Of a DNA stretch of 64,000 nucleotides, positions 34,111 through 45,009 are shown piece by piece (within the stretch, counting starts at the first letter, position 1; every line of letters begins with the position of its first letter). The notes under the pieces were generated by a model. That model had not been told where the DNA came from and did not search any database. It worked only from the letters and a program-made list of their open reading frames with translations. The translations under genes and the position numbers were made by a program. This DNA is from Cryptomeria japonica (taxonomy: Eukaryota > Streptophyta > Pinopsida > Cupressales > Cupressaceae), in NCBI RefSeq assembly GCF_030272615.1, contig NC_081410.1, positions 258,775,533 to 258,839,532 on the forward strand, given 5' to 3'.

Positions 34111-34602
34111 GTGTATTTCAGGCCCATGAACCTGAAATACACATTAAAGTGTATGACTTGGTACAAGTCAAGCCTATCAACCCAAACCAAACCATATCAC
34201 AGGTGTTGTTCAGGTTTAAGAACCCAAACATCAACACTTTTTACTTCCACTCTTCTATGGTGTTGGTCGGGTTTGCAGGTTCAACCTACACCATGATCTC
34301 ATTTCTTGGTGTAGTTCAGATCTATAGACCCATACACCTATTCCATCCAATGCACTATCTTAGTGTAGTTTGAACCTACCGATCCAATCTACGTTGGTGC
34401 TTTATTTTACCCAAGTGCAGTTAAGGTTTGTAGGTTTGAACTATACCTATTTTTGTCCTTCCCATTTTTAATGTGTAGTTCACACTTACAGACCTGAACT
34501 ATACCTTTGATCTCACTTAGCCTCTTAGTGTAAATTGGGTGTATGAGCCCGAATTACACTAAATGCACACACATGTATATAGGGTTAGACCCGATTTACA
34601 CT
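34111..34602. repeat. Array of about nine palindromic modules in TE4
   Basis: The clearest is GTGTATTTCAGG / CCTGAAATACAC (34111-34122 and 34131-34142), a perfect 12-bp stem. Others are at about 34203-34237, 34258-34293, 34308-34338, 34364-34400, 34415-34449, 34473-34504 (GTGTAGTTCA/TGAACTATAC), 34527-34560 (AGTGTAAATTGGG/CCCGAATTACACT) and 34573-34602. Outer GTGTA/TACAC arms recur, with varied inner arms. Confidence 0.85.
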
Positions 34603-34767
34603 TGTTCTACCATGATACAATGGGGGTTTTGTAAATCCTAATGAGACCAAATTTGGCACATGTAATGCATGATCCTCCTTAGTAAAAATGATCAAGATGT
34701 TTGATGGATTGCTCCTTACAAATGTTTATATTTTTCTAGTGCTATAGTGCTTTTCTCATATAAATGT

Positions 34768-35058
34768 CAAAATCACCTCCACGAAAAAGACATTGAAGTT
34801 CAAGAAGCAAGACTCCTATTTATTCTTCCCACCATCCTTAGTGGCAACAAACGTTGTGAACCCAAATGATTCTGAAATACAGACTACCTGGCAACAATAT
34901 GAAGATTTTCTAAAGAAGGATGATCATAATAACGATGTGTCTCTGGACACTAAGTCATTTTTACACATCTCTAGTGTAGTGGAATTTTGTAATTTCAATC
35001 AACACTTCAAGTTTTATTTTGTATATAAAGTTTTGCATGTAGGGTTGCACAAGTCCTA
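34768..35058 (+). pseudogene. ORF remnant in TE4 LTR
   Basis: A plus-strand frame from about 34768 (first ATG 34793) reads 80-90 codons, lysine-rich at first (KKTLKFKKQDSY), then acidic, ending at TAA 35057-35059. It sits between the palindrome array and the TATA box, the place of the long ORF in TE2 and TE7. The sequence itself is not recognisably similar to those, so the link is positional only. Confidence 0.35.
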
Positions 35059-35137
35059 AGTCAAATAGGTTTCTACTTTTGACTTAGTCACAATTAGCTG
35101 TAACTTTTCATTATTTTTGTGCATCAACCCTCTTCTA

Positions 35138-35144
35138 TATATAT
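35138..35144 (+). promoter_or_regulatory. TATA box of TE4 LTR
   Basis: TATATAT followed by GAGGGGTCTTTTTGTAAT resembles the TE7 LTR promoter region on its coding strand. Confidence 0.5.
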
Positions 35145-35300
35145 GAGGGGTCTTTTTGTAATAAGCATCTTTTGTCTAATACGTCGAAACTTTGCAGAAT
35201 TGAAAAGCTATCTAAGACTTTGAGCTTGTAGTGTCTTCAAGAACTTTAATCAAAGAGGAAAATAAGTTGCATCAAATCTTTGTCTTGGGAGTGCTTTATT

Positions 35301-36149
35301 GTGTGAGGGAATGTTCTTATGTCATTCTTTTCTACTTTATTTGAGATTATATCTTGCTTTGTGAAAAGTATATGAGTTAAAAGAGATAAAATAAAATATT
35401 GTAGACTTTGTGTTACAATATATTATTGAAAAATTTGTATTAAGTAGATAATAAGGTGAAGACTTTCTGCTTTGTTGAGTTATCTTGTTCAAGTAAAAAG
35501 TTTTGTAATATGTTTGGAAGAATTTGTGCTTACAATATATTGTGTATCTTATTTCATTGTCAGTTATAATAAATAGTTGGGTTAGATGCTTGATAGGATT
35601 TGAGTATTTGAAGGGGACTTTGAGTTCCTTATATACAAGAAACTCGTCCCTTAAGTCATTTTCAGAAAAAAAAGGAAGCAACGAAAGGCTTTTTACTTTC
35701 ATGGACACTTTTCTTCTAATTAGCATGGATTTTTAAGATTACTACAAGTTAGAATTGTTTTGTTGTTTTGTTCTAAATGGAGAATTGGATAAACACTTGT
35801 TTTGAAAAAAGAGATCTAAGTTATTGTACCACCTTGAAATTATTATAAAGTTAGCAGGTAGAATAAGAATATATATAGATTGTAGTAGAAAGGGGGATCC
35901 TTCCCTTATAAATAGGAGAGACCATATCTTGCCTTCTGAGAGGTATTGTCTCACACACTATGATGAAAATCTGCATTTTGTAAGCCTCCTCGAGTTTACA
36001 AAAATTTCACCCCCCACAAAGAGAAATAATAAAGTATGTAATTATAATAGTATTATAATAACTTAGTGAAAAATATTATAATAACAATATTATAAAAATT
36101 ATAAAAAGTATTGTAAAATGTTCAAGCTAGTCAAGCTAAAAAAATGAAA
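35301..36149. other. No gene seen; AT-rich sequence
   Basis: It may include the rest of the TE4 LTR. ORFs on both strands (for example 35337-35726 minus) have AT-rich composition and no family features. A TAATATTATAA-rich stretch lies at about 36040-36115. Confidence 0.4.
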
Positions 36150-36680
36150 GTGAAGCATATTCCTCCTCTCATGGGATTTATGAAATTAAATTTTACTAGG
36201 GTTGTATGGGGAAATCGCATGGCATCAACAATTGGGTGTGTGGTTAGGGATTCAAAGAGATAATTGGTGGTACTATTTACACCTAGGAAGCAAAGAAAAA
36301 GCTCAAAGAATGAAGTAGAAGTAGAATCACTAGTTTTAGGACTCATTATGGCTAGTCATATGGTTTGACTCAACAATTCATTAAAGGTGATTCTAGGATA
36401 ATGATAGTGTAGCAAAACAATGATCAACTTCCAACTAGAAAGTAATTAATATTCTACTAAAATCTTGGGAAATAATTGATTTTATTAGCTTCCTTATATG
36501 TGTACATTTCTTATGTGAGTATATAATTGGGTGGTTGACTATTTGGCTAATCTAGCCATTCATTTTCCATATGGTATTCAACATGCTATAATATTAGATG
36601 GTTGACATGATAAAACATTAAAATTTGCGAGAGGAAGACAATTTCCTTCTACACATTTAAACCTTAACCCATATGATTAA
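36150..36680 (+). pseudogene. LINE (L1-type) RNase H remnant, 5'-truncated
   Basis: Plus-strand frames give MKLNF, GCVVRDSKR, EVE.LVLGLIMASHMV and later WVVDYLANLA, the order of the RNase H domain at the 3' end of plant L1-type LINEs (KLNFDG..., G.V.RD..G, AE..AL..GL, N..AD.LA). The first DG is lost and stops are frequent. The same domain is far better preserved at about 50976-51450. Truncation at the 5' side is normal for LINEs. Confidence 0.7.
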
Positions 36681-37245
36681 TAGGTTAATGAATATTCAAA
36701 AGGAATAGGTAATACTTGGTTCCATGATAAACATTGAATCCACATATACACATAAATTTCATTAGACATGATACATGAATCATTTTAGGGATATTTATTC
36801 AAGATTTGTTAGTGTAATAAGTATGGTTTAAATTAATATCACATTATTTCTATGTGAAGGAATTAATAACTAGCTCCCCACTTCAATATGTTTCTCCAAG
36901 TTGCTATGGAAAGGGGTTAAATTCTACTCTAAGAAGAGAAAAATCACATTTTATAATTTTATTTCTAAAATCAAGTCACAAAAGCTTTTTAATTTTGATC
37001 CTAATAACATAATGAAATCTTATTATATTGTGAAAATGCTAACATTGCTACCCACTTTGTGTTCCAACCCTAGTATTTTCCATGTGACATGGTAATGGTG
37101 AGAGAATTGGTTATGGCCCACATAAAAAATAAGTTCTAACTAGGTCTTCTTGTGTTATCAAAATTGATAGAGATGAGGGTGAAAATGGTAGGTACATAGG
37201 TTGTGTTCCCATAAAGATACACAAATAACTAGTGGAATGCTTCTT
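36681..37245. other. No gene seen between LINE remnant and TE5
   Basis: It may be LINE 3' untranslated sequence and older material. A 64-codon plus ORF at 36901-37092 has no recognisable feature. Confidence 0.4.
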
Positions 37246-37573
37246 TGTTGGAGTAAATAGGACACTTTATCTGATTATCAATTAATTAGGTCCTTTAATT
37301 ACTTTATTCACTTAAGCTAAACTTATGTTATATTTTCTATATATATTTAGGATAATAATAGCTTAATTACATTGGGGTTTTTCATCTAAGGTTTTGTTCA
37401 TCCTTTTATGAGGATTTATTCATTCATTTTTAACATATCCTTTTTTTTTGTGCAATCAATACATAATTCTTAGGTTGCATTGAGAAAATTATTCTTTCTT
37501 GATTTCTCTATGTGATAGGTGGTGTGCTTGCAAATGATTCTTGGCTTGTGAGGTTGGATCATCAGCTTCTACA
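37246..37573 (+). repeat. TE5 5' LTR (328 bp)
   Basis: It starts TGTTGGAG and ends TTCTACA. It is shorter than the 3' copy by about 50 bp, mainly around 37320-37360. Confidence 0.75.
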
Positions 37574-37586
37574 TGGTTTCAGAGCA
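37574..37586 (+). other. TE5 primer-binding site (initiator tRNA-Met)
   Basis: TGGTTTCAGAGCA directly follows the LTR. The canonical plant copia site is TGGTATCAGAGC, one mismatch away. Confidence 0.8.
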
Positions 37587-38749
37587 ATCAACTAAGTTCC
37601 TATCCATATTGTTGAGGGATATATCCTTGAGATAATTTTATTTGCACATTGAGCTCAAATGGATGTTTCCATTGCATTTGCAATATCCCAAAACATATAG
37701 ATTCGTTGCCATTTCATCAACATTTGAGCAGTTGAAGTTTTGGGTCAATTTGGCTAAGGGCACAAAAATTGAGACAAAATCTAGAGGTCAACAAAAAATA
37801 TAGCCACATTAGAGCAAAATCAACCTCACCATCACACTTAGAGTAGCTGAGATCCCTAAAAATGTATGTCAAAACATTGAATTTCGTCACTGTGATTTTT
37901 TATTTATTTTTGACGGGGGGGGTTGATCTTAACATACAAATTTTTGTATATACATTTGATTGTATGTATTGTGTAGGTGCCTCCTTATTCAAAAAACATC
38001 AATTTATTTCCCCCATTACAAAAATATGAATTTTTTGTTACATTTTCTTATTAAAATTTTGGCAAAATAAAAAAAATCCTACAAGGGTCTTCCATACAGA
38101 CTTACGCAAGCATGTTGTATCCCTTGCATAGACTGCACTTGTGCATGCAAAAGGTAGTGATGTCAACCCATATATTTGGTAGAATCCCTATTTTTAGCAG
38201 GCTTCTAAAATTAGTGCAAGTCTTTCAAAATTTGGCAAGAGAGAATATTTGATCAGTAGGAAATATTATAGAATATTCTATTTTTGGACCTCCTTTTTAT
38301 TTTGACCTAAATGTTCTTTTTTGGCCACAACTTGGTCATACAAACTCAAAATCATGCAAACAAGATATTATCAAAAAATTGGTTTTAGCGTTGATCTATT
38401 TGTTTAAGTGCTTTTTCTAGATTCTACTCCATTTTTTTGTACTAGGACTATAAAGTTAGATCTTTAGTTTTGTGCTTTTGGGGTCATATCTTGCACATCT
38501 GGAGTCTTTTTTCACAAACAAATAGGAATTGGAAAGTTGGTGAAGTCCATTGTATAGATCTTAGGTCCATTTTTCTATAATTTTCATCAAGTACTCATAG
38601 ATCTTAATTTTATTCATTTCTTGATTTTGTCATTTCTCAACCCTAAGAGTTGCAAAAGGGTTGTTTTTTTTTGCTGCAGGGAATGTAGAATCATCATATT
38701 TTAGATTCATTTACTACCCTAACACTTGCCTAATTGAAAAAATAATTTC
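37587..38749 (+). other. TE5 internal region without recognisable coding
   Basis: It lies between the PBS and the gag remnant. It is AT-rich with a G8 run at about 37913-37921. It is either decayed leader or a foreign insertion; no boundaries can be drawn. Confidence 0.4.
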
Positions 38750-39960
38750 AATTGTTGAACCTTCTATTGAGGAACTTACACCCCATAACTATAATATTTG
38801 GAAGACGACGATGACCAAATTGCTTTGATCTAGGGGTTTATAGTCCTATTTAGATGAGAATCAACCAATTTGACCCATCATTTTAAGATCATTCAATGTA
38901 GGGACAATCATATATGAGGCTACGGGTTCTATTAGCTTGCATGTTTTAGACAATCTCTAATTCCATATTGATTCCTACACCACTCCTAGAGCTACATGAC
39001 TCAAATTTGAGCAAATTTTTTGGGGTATTAATGAGATCTGTGCACTTTAGCTTGAGATATATTTGACATCATTGGTACCTAATTCCTTCCCCTTCAATAA
39101 GGAATTTATGAAGAAATTCAAATCTATCAAATCCCTTTCAAAGGGTTGTACAAAGGAGAAGACTGTCAAAGAGTGCATCTTTTCTATTCTATCAAAGCTT
39201 TAAGGCCCATTTCAGTTCTCTGCTTCCTCATTTCATTCCACCATGGATTCTTTAGGTATCACCTTCACTATGCCTTAATTTTAGGTGTTTTGTTAGAACC
39301 TAACACAAGAACATGCCAAGTTAATACACACAAATTGATTCAATTTCTTATTCCAAATTACAAGTTTTGGTTGCTCAAACATCTACATGGAAACAAAAGA
39401 AGTAGAATAATAGGGGTTCACAGTCTACTTACCCATCTTTAGAGTCTCATGAATAGAATTCAAATTATCCCTCCTCTTCTAGGACTCCTTCATCTAAGAA
39501 GGACAAGCCTAAGTGCATTTATTTCACCAAGACAGGACATGATGAGCATCATTGTTACACAAAGTAGATTGATGATGAAAGATTTTTTTCAAAAGAATCA
39601 TATTCAAATTCCTTCATCTAGTGAATGCTATTCTACCACTTTATAACCTACAAATTTTGTGTCAGCTTCTATGGCATGTGGTGAAGACATGATGAAATGC
39701 CAAGCTCTCTTTGCATAGACACATCCTCAATCCAGAAAATGGCTTCTTGATTCAAGAGTCTCTCATCATATGTCTGAGGGTATGTTCTCTTCTTTTGAGA
39801 GGCATACATTTCCAAAAATTTTGATGGGTAATAAAATTTACATGAGTGTTACTAGGAGTGGTTCTATTAAGGTTGATGGTGGCACATTCAATAATTTTTT
39901 TTCACTATCTTCTAACCTCCTTTACATCTACTAGATTACTCATAGTGGGATGGTCAAGAC
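38750..39960 (+). pseudogene. TE5 gag-protease remnant
   Basis: ELTPHNYNIWKTTMTKLL and SRGL at about 38768-38840 match the copia gag opening (L.G.NY..W...M..LL..). LSKGCTKEKTVKECIFSIL follows near 39137. A zinc-knuckle remnant at about 39509-39560 reads CIYFTKTGHDEHHC, with its second Cys replaced by Phe. At about 39737 WLLDSRVSHHMSEGM matches the copia protease WLLDSGASHHM, with the catalytic DSG now DSR. Many stops are present. After about 40020 no domain can be followed. Confidence 0.7.
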
Positions 39961-40975
39961 AATTGAGTTCACCCCTAGTTTAGTGCTCATAAGAGATCTA
40001 CATGGTAAAGAGATGATCATGCATTGTGCTTATATGAGTTCTCACATTCTTCTCCCATTGAGCATGGAGTTCCATTGACTAGTCCTAAGTCTCATGCATC
40101 TAGAGTAGAACAAATATCCGAGGAGAGATTTGGTCACTTGAACCTATGTGTACTTGAGTCATCCACCATGGTTCATGAGGCTTGTGTTGAGCCTCCACCT
40201 CCACCTCCTACTTCTTCAAAGATTAATTTATTTTAGTAGGTTGATTGTTCCCTTCTGGTTTTTGTTTTGTGGGATGAGTATTTCATATATATTGCAGGTT
40301 TGTTTGATACATAACACACTCTAAACATTAGTTACATGAGTAAGGATATTCCATTCCTTTTTTATGGAAGATTGTACATTTATGTCATCCCATCTTCAAC
40401 AATACCTTCAGAGGTTATTCATTAGCTATCTTCACAATTGTTTAGATGTGATTCAACTAATTTTACATCTTTTAATTTAGACATGTCGATGGTTGAACAA
40501 TATTCCATGACACAAATCATGAGACTATTCCTTCCACTTCCTTTGATAGAATTTCATCTACATTGGCCATTAGACTTGTTTCTTCCCAAGGGGAGGAACT
40601 TGGTTTTCCACTCTTCGATATTCATCAACATTCATCCTTGATCCTTCATCTTCAACATTTAAGCTTCTCTCTTATAGGGGGATGAATTATCTCTTATTTT
40701 ATCTCATATGGGGGATATTTATTATACTTTTGTGTTTGATTCAGTATTGGGGGAAAATTTGGAGTCCTTCATGCTTAGTCACATGTACTCTCTTTCATTT
40801 ATTTTTCTCTCCTTTAGAGAGGAGTTTTTTCCCTCTATTTTTTTCTTCATTTCTCCATTTGTGAGAGTTGCATTGGTTTATACATAGTTACCTAATTAGG
40901 ACTTGTTGTTAAGATCTATTCATGCTTGCATTTTGCATTCATCTTAGCTTTTTAGCTACTCCCTAAGTTAATCTT
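39961..40975 (+). other. TE5 region between protease remnant and 3' LTR
   Basis: No integrase, RT or RNase H motif could be read in any frame. The T-rich stretch at about 40780-40860 and short ORFs (40024-40233, 40438-40638) are not recognisable. Confidence 0.4.
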
Positions 40976-40986
40976 AAAGGAGGTGG
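40976..40986 (+). other. TE5 polypurine tract
   Basis: AAAGGAGGTGG immediately precedes the TGTCAG start of the 3' LTR, as expected for the plus-strand primer. Confidence 0.75.
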
Positions 40987-41363
40987 TGTCAGATTAATTA
41001 GGAAACTTTATCTAATTATTAATTAATTAGGTCCTTTAATTACTTTATTCACTTAAGCTAAAATTAGGTGCTTTTTTATTTTATTTAATTAGGCTAGAAT
41101 AGCTTAAGTTGTCTTATTCATTATGATTGTGCAACTTGGAACTAGATAATTTAATCTTGAATTAGGGTTTTGCATCTAGGGTTTTGTTCCTCCTTTCATA
41201 AGGAGTCATTCATTCTATAATGTTCATATTATTTTTTTATGCAATCAATCCATAATTTTCAGTTTGTGTTGAGAAAATTATTCTTTCTTGATTTTTTCTA
41301 TGTGATAGGTGGTGTGCATGTAGATGATTCTTGGCTTGTGAGGTTGGATCATGAACTTCTACA
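40987..41363 (+). repeat. TE5 3' LTR (377 bp)
   Basis: It starts TGTCAGATTAATTAGG and ends TTCTACA. It aligns with 37246-37573 over most of its length. Confidence 0.75.
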
Positions 41364-44300
41364 ACCTTACCTGAGTCATTAAAGTAGAGAAAGATGTGAT
41401 TTTTTGAGTTCATAGAACAAGGGATTTAAAGATAGGTGTGGATTTTGCTGGTTTAAGGAATATCTTATAGAAAGCCATAATAAATGAACACCTAATAGAT
41501 ATGGTGGATATAAAGAGTATGATTAAAACATTGATTTCTATAGCACCCTTGAAGTCATTACCAGTTGTAGAATCAAATTTTGTTGGTCTTTCCAACAACG
41601 GAGAAACTTTAAATTTTGGCATGGATTCTAATGAAATCGTGAATTTGATCTCTATTATTTCTTTATCCACTATTCCATATTAAATGTTGATTAAGTCTAC
41701 TGCAACATTGTGGACATATGATTTCCACACTCCATAATATTGTTGTGCATTGCTTATGGTTTCAATTGTGTGAATTTGTTTCCTTAAAATTTTGGATCAA
41801 ACTCCATGATCCATTAGTAGGAAGTAGAAAGCAAGACAAGAGAAGAAAAAATGATGATGGAGCATGAAGTTGTTGAAGACATAGTGTTTTCATTGACATC
41901 AATTGGAGATGTTGTAGATATAGTGTTGTCAATATTGCAAATATAGAACAATGTTTTGGTGTTTTCATTGATAAAATTAGTATTGTATATATGGATAATT
42001 GATGATATAATTAATATAGATATGGATCATCATGTTTTTGTAAACCATGGTTTTGAATGTTCTTAATTGGATGTCCTAAAGTGAATATTGCTGCTATGGT
42101 GACAGTGTTCAACCTTTGTTTGTATACTTGAATGTTCATAGTTGGATGCCAAAATTTTATTAATAGATAGATTGTTGTAAAGAGATAGTTCAAGTATTTT
42201 GTGTTAGTATTGGTGTCTTTGGCTCAAGAGATTGTACTATATTTCTCTAAAGCTAAAGATTTACGATTTGGAAGAAAGACAAAATATCATGCTCCATTTG
42301 TATTTTTATCATTTGGGGTCACAAATGTCAGTACAATCATTTTCATGGCTTTCTGAGTTGAGATTATTCTATTGTTCACCAAGTTGGGTAAGAGGAATGC
42401 TTGACACTTCTCTAGATTTCATTATTTGCTCTTACAGTTTGAAGGATCTGACCATATTATTTGTATATTACTTCTCTTCAAGTTTTAGGTGTTCAACTAT
42501 ACCACAAGTATGTATATAATTATTGTATCTCATGATTGTGTTGTCTAGTGCTCATGTGATGATTGGTTTCAGTACTGTTGGTTTGTGCTAGCTAATTTGA
42601 ACGTGACGCTATAAAAAAATGGTATAGGAATGATGTTGTATATCATATGATGTTGTTATGTTCTCTACACTATGGTTCCTAATATTTCTAGTACCATTTA
42701 TTGACTGGAGTGGACATTTGGAAGGTTAAGTAGTTTTTTGGATGACCTAGTATATTTGAATCAATGTCTTGTGGCTTGGGACAACATGGAGAAGTTAGAT
42801 ATGGTGATTTCTATCTAGTTTATTTATTTTCTTGTTCCATGTTTACTTTCCTTCCACCACAAAAGTTTTTGGGGCTGACCTCCTTGGGGGATGCATGTTT
42901 CATGTCTAGATGTTTCATCTTGACCAACTTGGAGCATGTGTTTTTCCTTGTTGATATTCTTACAAGCATGAAGATGTGTTCTAAGTTGAATTAGGTCATG
43001 TTTATCATTTGGATTGGACTATAGTTGTTTTCTTCTCTCCATAGATGTTCTTGAGGCCAACCTCTTTGGCTAATGCATATTTCTTGTTCATCTTTTCTGA
43101 CTTGGAGAGCTTGTTGATGCTTACAAAGGATATAAATAAAAAATCCAATCATTGCAAAGAGTATGAAGGTGGTGTGGTAGTTGTGAAGTATGCATAGAAA
43201 TATTTAATGCATAATGGAGGAAGTGAGATGAAGGTATCTACATATGGATTTGTTCTAAAGTTTGCTAGAGGCAGTGATCCAAAGGCATCTAATGGTGTAG
43301 AATGTTGTGGTGGGAACTCATCAATAATTTATGATACTATGAGGTTGTAGCCTCTTATCATAATGTTTTAATCATTAGGTAGTAGTGAACTTCTTTTGGT
43401 TGAAGCCATAAAACTATTATTTATGGAGTTGTGTCTTCCTTGGGTTGTAGCCCTATAATAAAGTTGTAAATATGTTTATTTTATTGTGAGGCTAGATTTG
43501 GACAGTATCTCCAAGCATCTTTCCCATCGTGGTTTTTCCCATGTTGGGTTTTCCATGTAAATATGGTGTTCTCATGTGCAATGGTGTTGAATACTTTTTA
43601 ATTTCTATTTTCATTATTGTTGATTTTTTATAAGAAGTATTTTGTTTTCAATGGTGCTCAAGGGTTTTGAGATTTGATTGAATACTGATTCACCCCGTCT
43701 TAGTTTTTCGATGTGACTAATAGAAGTTTGATTTGAAATATTGAGGAAAAAATCTTGAAATTAAAACTAGAATAAATTCATAATAACCAATATTACATGT
43801 TCAATGTCATTGTGTTATTAGTCAAATATTAATGTTAGAATATATATATTTTTATACAATATTTTGTTATCTAGTTTGTTAGTGTCCCTTAATTAGCTTG
43901 TGGGAGATAGTCACAAGTTTTGGGTGGGCATATTTAGTAGGCTAAATGTTGGTTATCCAATTTCTGTTATGGGGTGGTGGATAATTGAAATATAAGTTTG
44001 TTTAGTTTTAACCACATGTCTAGCCTATGTTATTTTGTCATATACAAAATATTCCCCTAAGAATCTCTAGTTTATATATTATATTTTGATATAAAAGAGT
44101 GAATACTGCTTGGCCTTCATATATTGAAAATTTATAATTGTTATTGAATCAATAATTGTATAATAAATATTATTTTTTTGCTAATATACCTGACCCAGAA
44201 GCTACAAAAAAGAATTGAAAAGTTTAGATTACTATTAACCATAAGGCTCACCAAATCCATCTTATTTAACATAATTATATTAAAAACACCCCCATTGTAT

Positions 44301-44420
44301 TTCAAAAAAAAGGGTAGATAATTAGCATGTATTGTAAATATTATTATATTAATATAATATTATAATATAAATACTATTAAATTATGAATGTTGTAAATGA
44401 TAATTATTTTAATAAATTAT
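41364..44420. other. No confident gene; decayed repeat sequence
   Basis: It is AT-rich with many stops on both strands. A plus-strand stretch near 43225-43300 (STYGFVLKFARG) weakly recalls a copia RNase H. The sequence around 43520-43560 (GTGGTTTTTCCCATGTTGGG) looks like the end of a copia LTR. Neither is strong enough to call an element. Short ORFs here (for example 42232-42516) are not recognisable. Confidence 0.35.
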
Positions 44421-44902
44421 TGATGAAGGACAACTCCACCTAACAACAACACAAAAACTGTAAGAGAAAATACTTGATTCCTATTACTCCAATGGAATAG
44501 AGCAATGCAATATTCCAAGACTAGCCAAATATTAGCAAATTTTTGTTTTCAAATCTGCAAGTTGGAGCTACAAGCCTTACTACTTAAGCTATATATTGAA
44601 GGACTCAACTATGGATGATCAAACAACTATCCCAATCAAAAATTTATAGTACTCGTTGTGTCTCTTGGAAATCTCATGTGCCATCTTGATGAACAACATG
44701 TGGTTATCAAGAAAAACAACACATAGACAATAGATGACCCTTCAACTTCCCTAGGAGGGTGCCAAAGGTGGTCTCTCTTCAACATTCCACATTGAGTTCC
44801 TAAGGAGGTATCTTTACCCATTTCTCTTTACAACCACCAAGACATGTGTATGCATAACTCTTTCCTTTCCCCAAATCCATGCTAAGGTGACGATTTTCTT
44901 AA
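44421..44902 (-). repeat. TE6 3' LTR, left fragment
   Basis: It aligns with 54098-54590, sharing for example GCTATATATTGAAGGACTCAACT-type and ACATGTGTATGCATAACTCT words. Similarity stops at about 44902, where the LINE begins. Confidence 0.8.
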
Positions 44903-45009
44903 TGAGGTCACAAGGACACACAGAGGATGGTAGATGGTGAGGGCATCCAAGGATATTCGAAGAAACCCCTAGGAATGGAAAATAGGTAGATGTGATGGGA
45001 AGTTGTGCC

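Larger units (their letters stand above)
34067..35300 (+). mobile_element. TE4: LTR fragment with palindrome array (right end unresolved)
   Basis: It starts TGTTGGGTTT at 34067, like the TGTTGG LTR start of TE7. It then carries a palindrome array (34111-34602), an ORF remnant (about 34768-35058) and a TATA box (35138-35144). The bases after the TATA box (TATATATATGAG, a few bases, then TTTTTGTAAT) match the TE7 LTR promoter region in the same orientation. The order repeats that of the giant LTRs, but the ORF part is short, as though internally deleted. No PBS or partner LTR is found, so a solo or truncated LTR is likely. Confidence 0.55.
37246..41363 (+). mobile_element. TE5: internally deleted Ty1/copia-like element
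   Basis: Paired LTRs (37246-37573 and 40987-41363) share long blocks including GCTTGTGAGGTTGGATCAT and the end CTTCTACA. A tRNA-Met-type PBS follows the 5' LTR and a polypurine tract precedes the 3' LTR. Inside are only gag and protease remnants; no integrase, RT or RNase H is seen, so it could only have moved with enzymes from elsewhere or is heavily deleted. No clean 5-bp target duplication is visible (TTCTT on the left, ACCTT on the right). Confidence 0.75.

Noticed and set aside
43440-43640. Copia LTR end
   Set aside because: Only a short stretch (CATGTTGGGTTTTCC) looks right. No partner LTR, PBS or purine tract was found.
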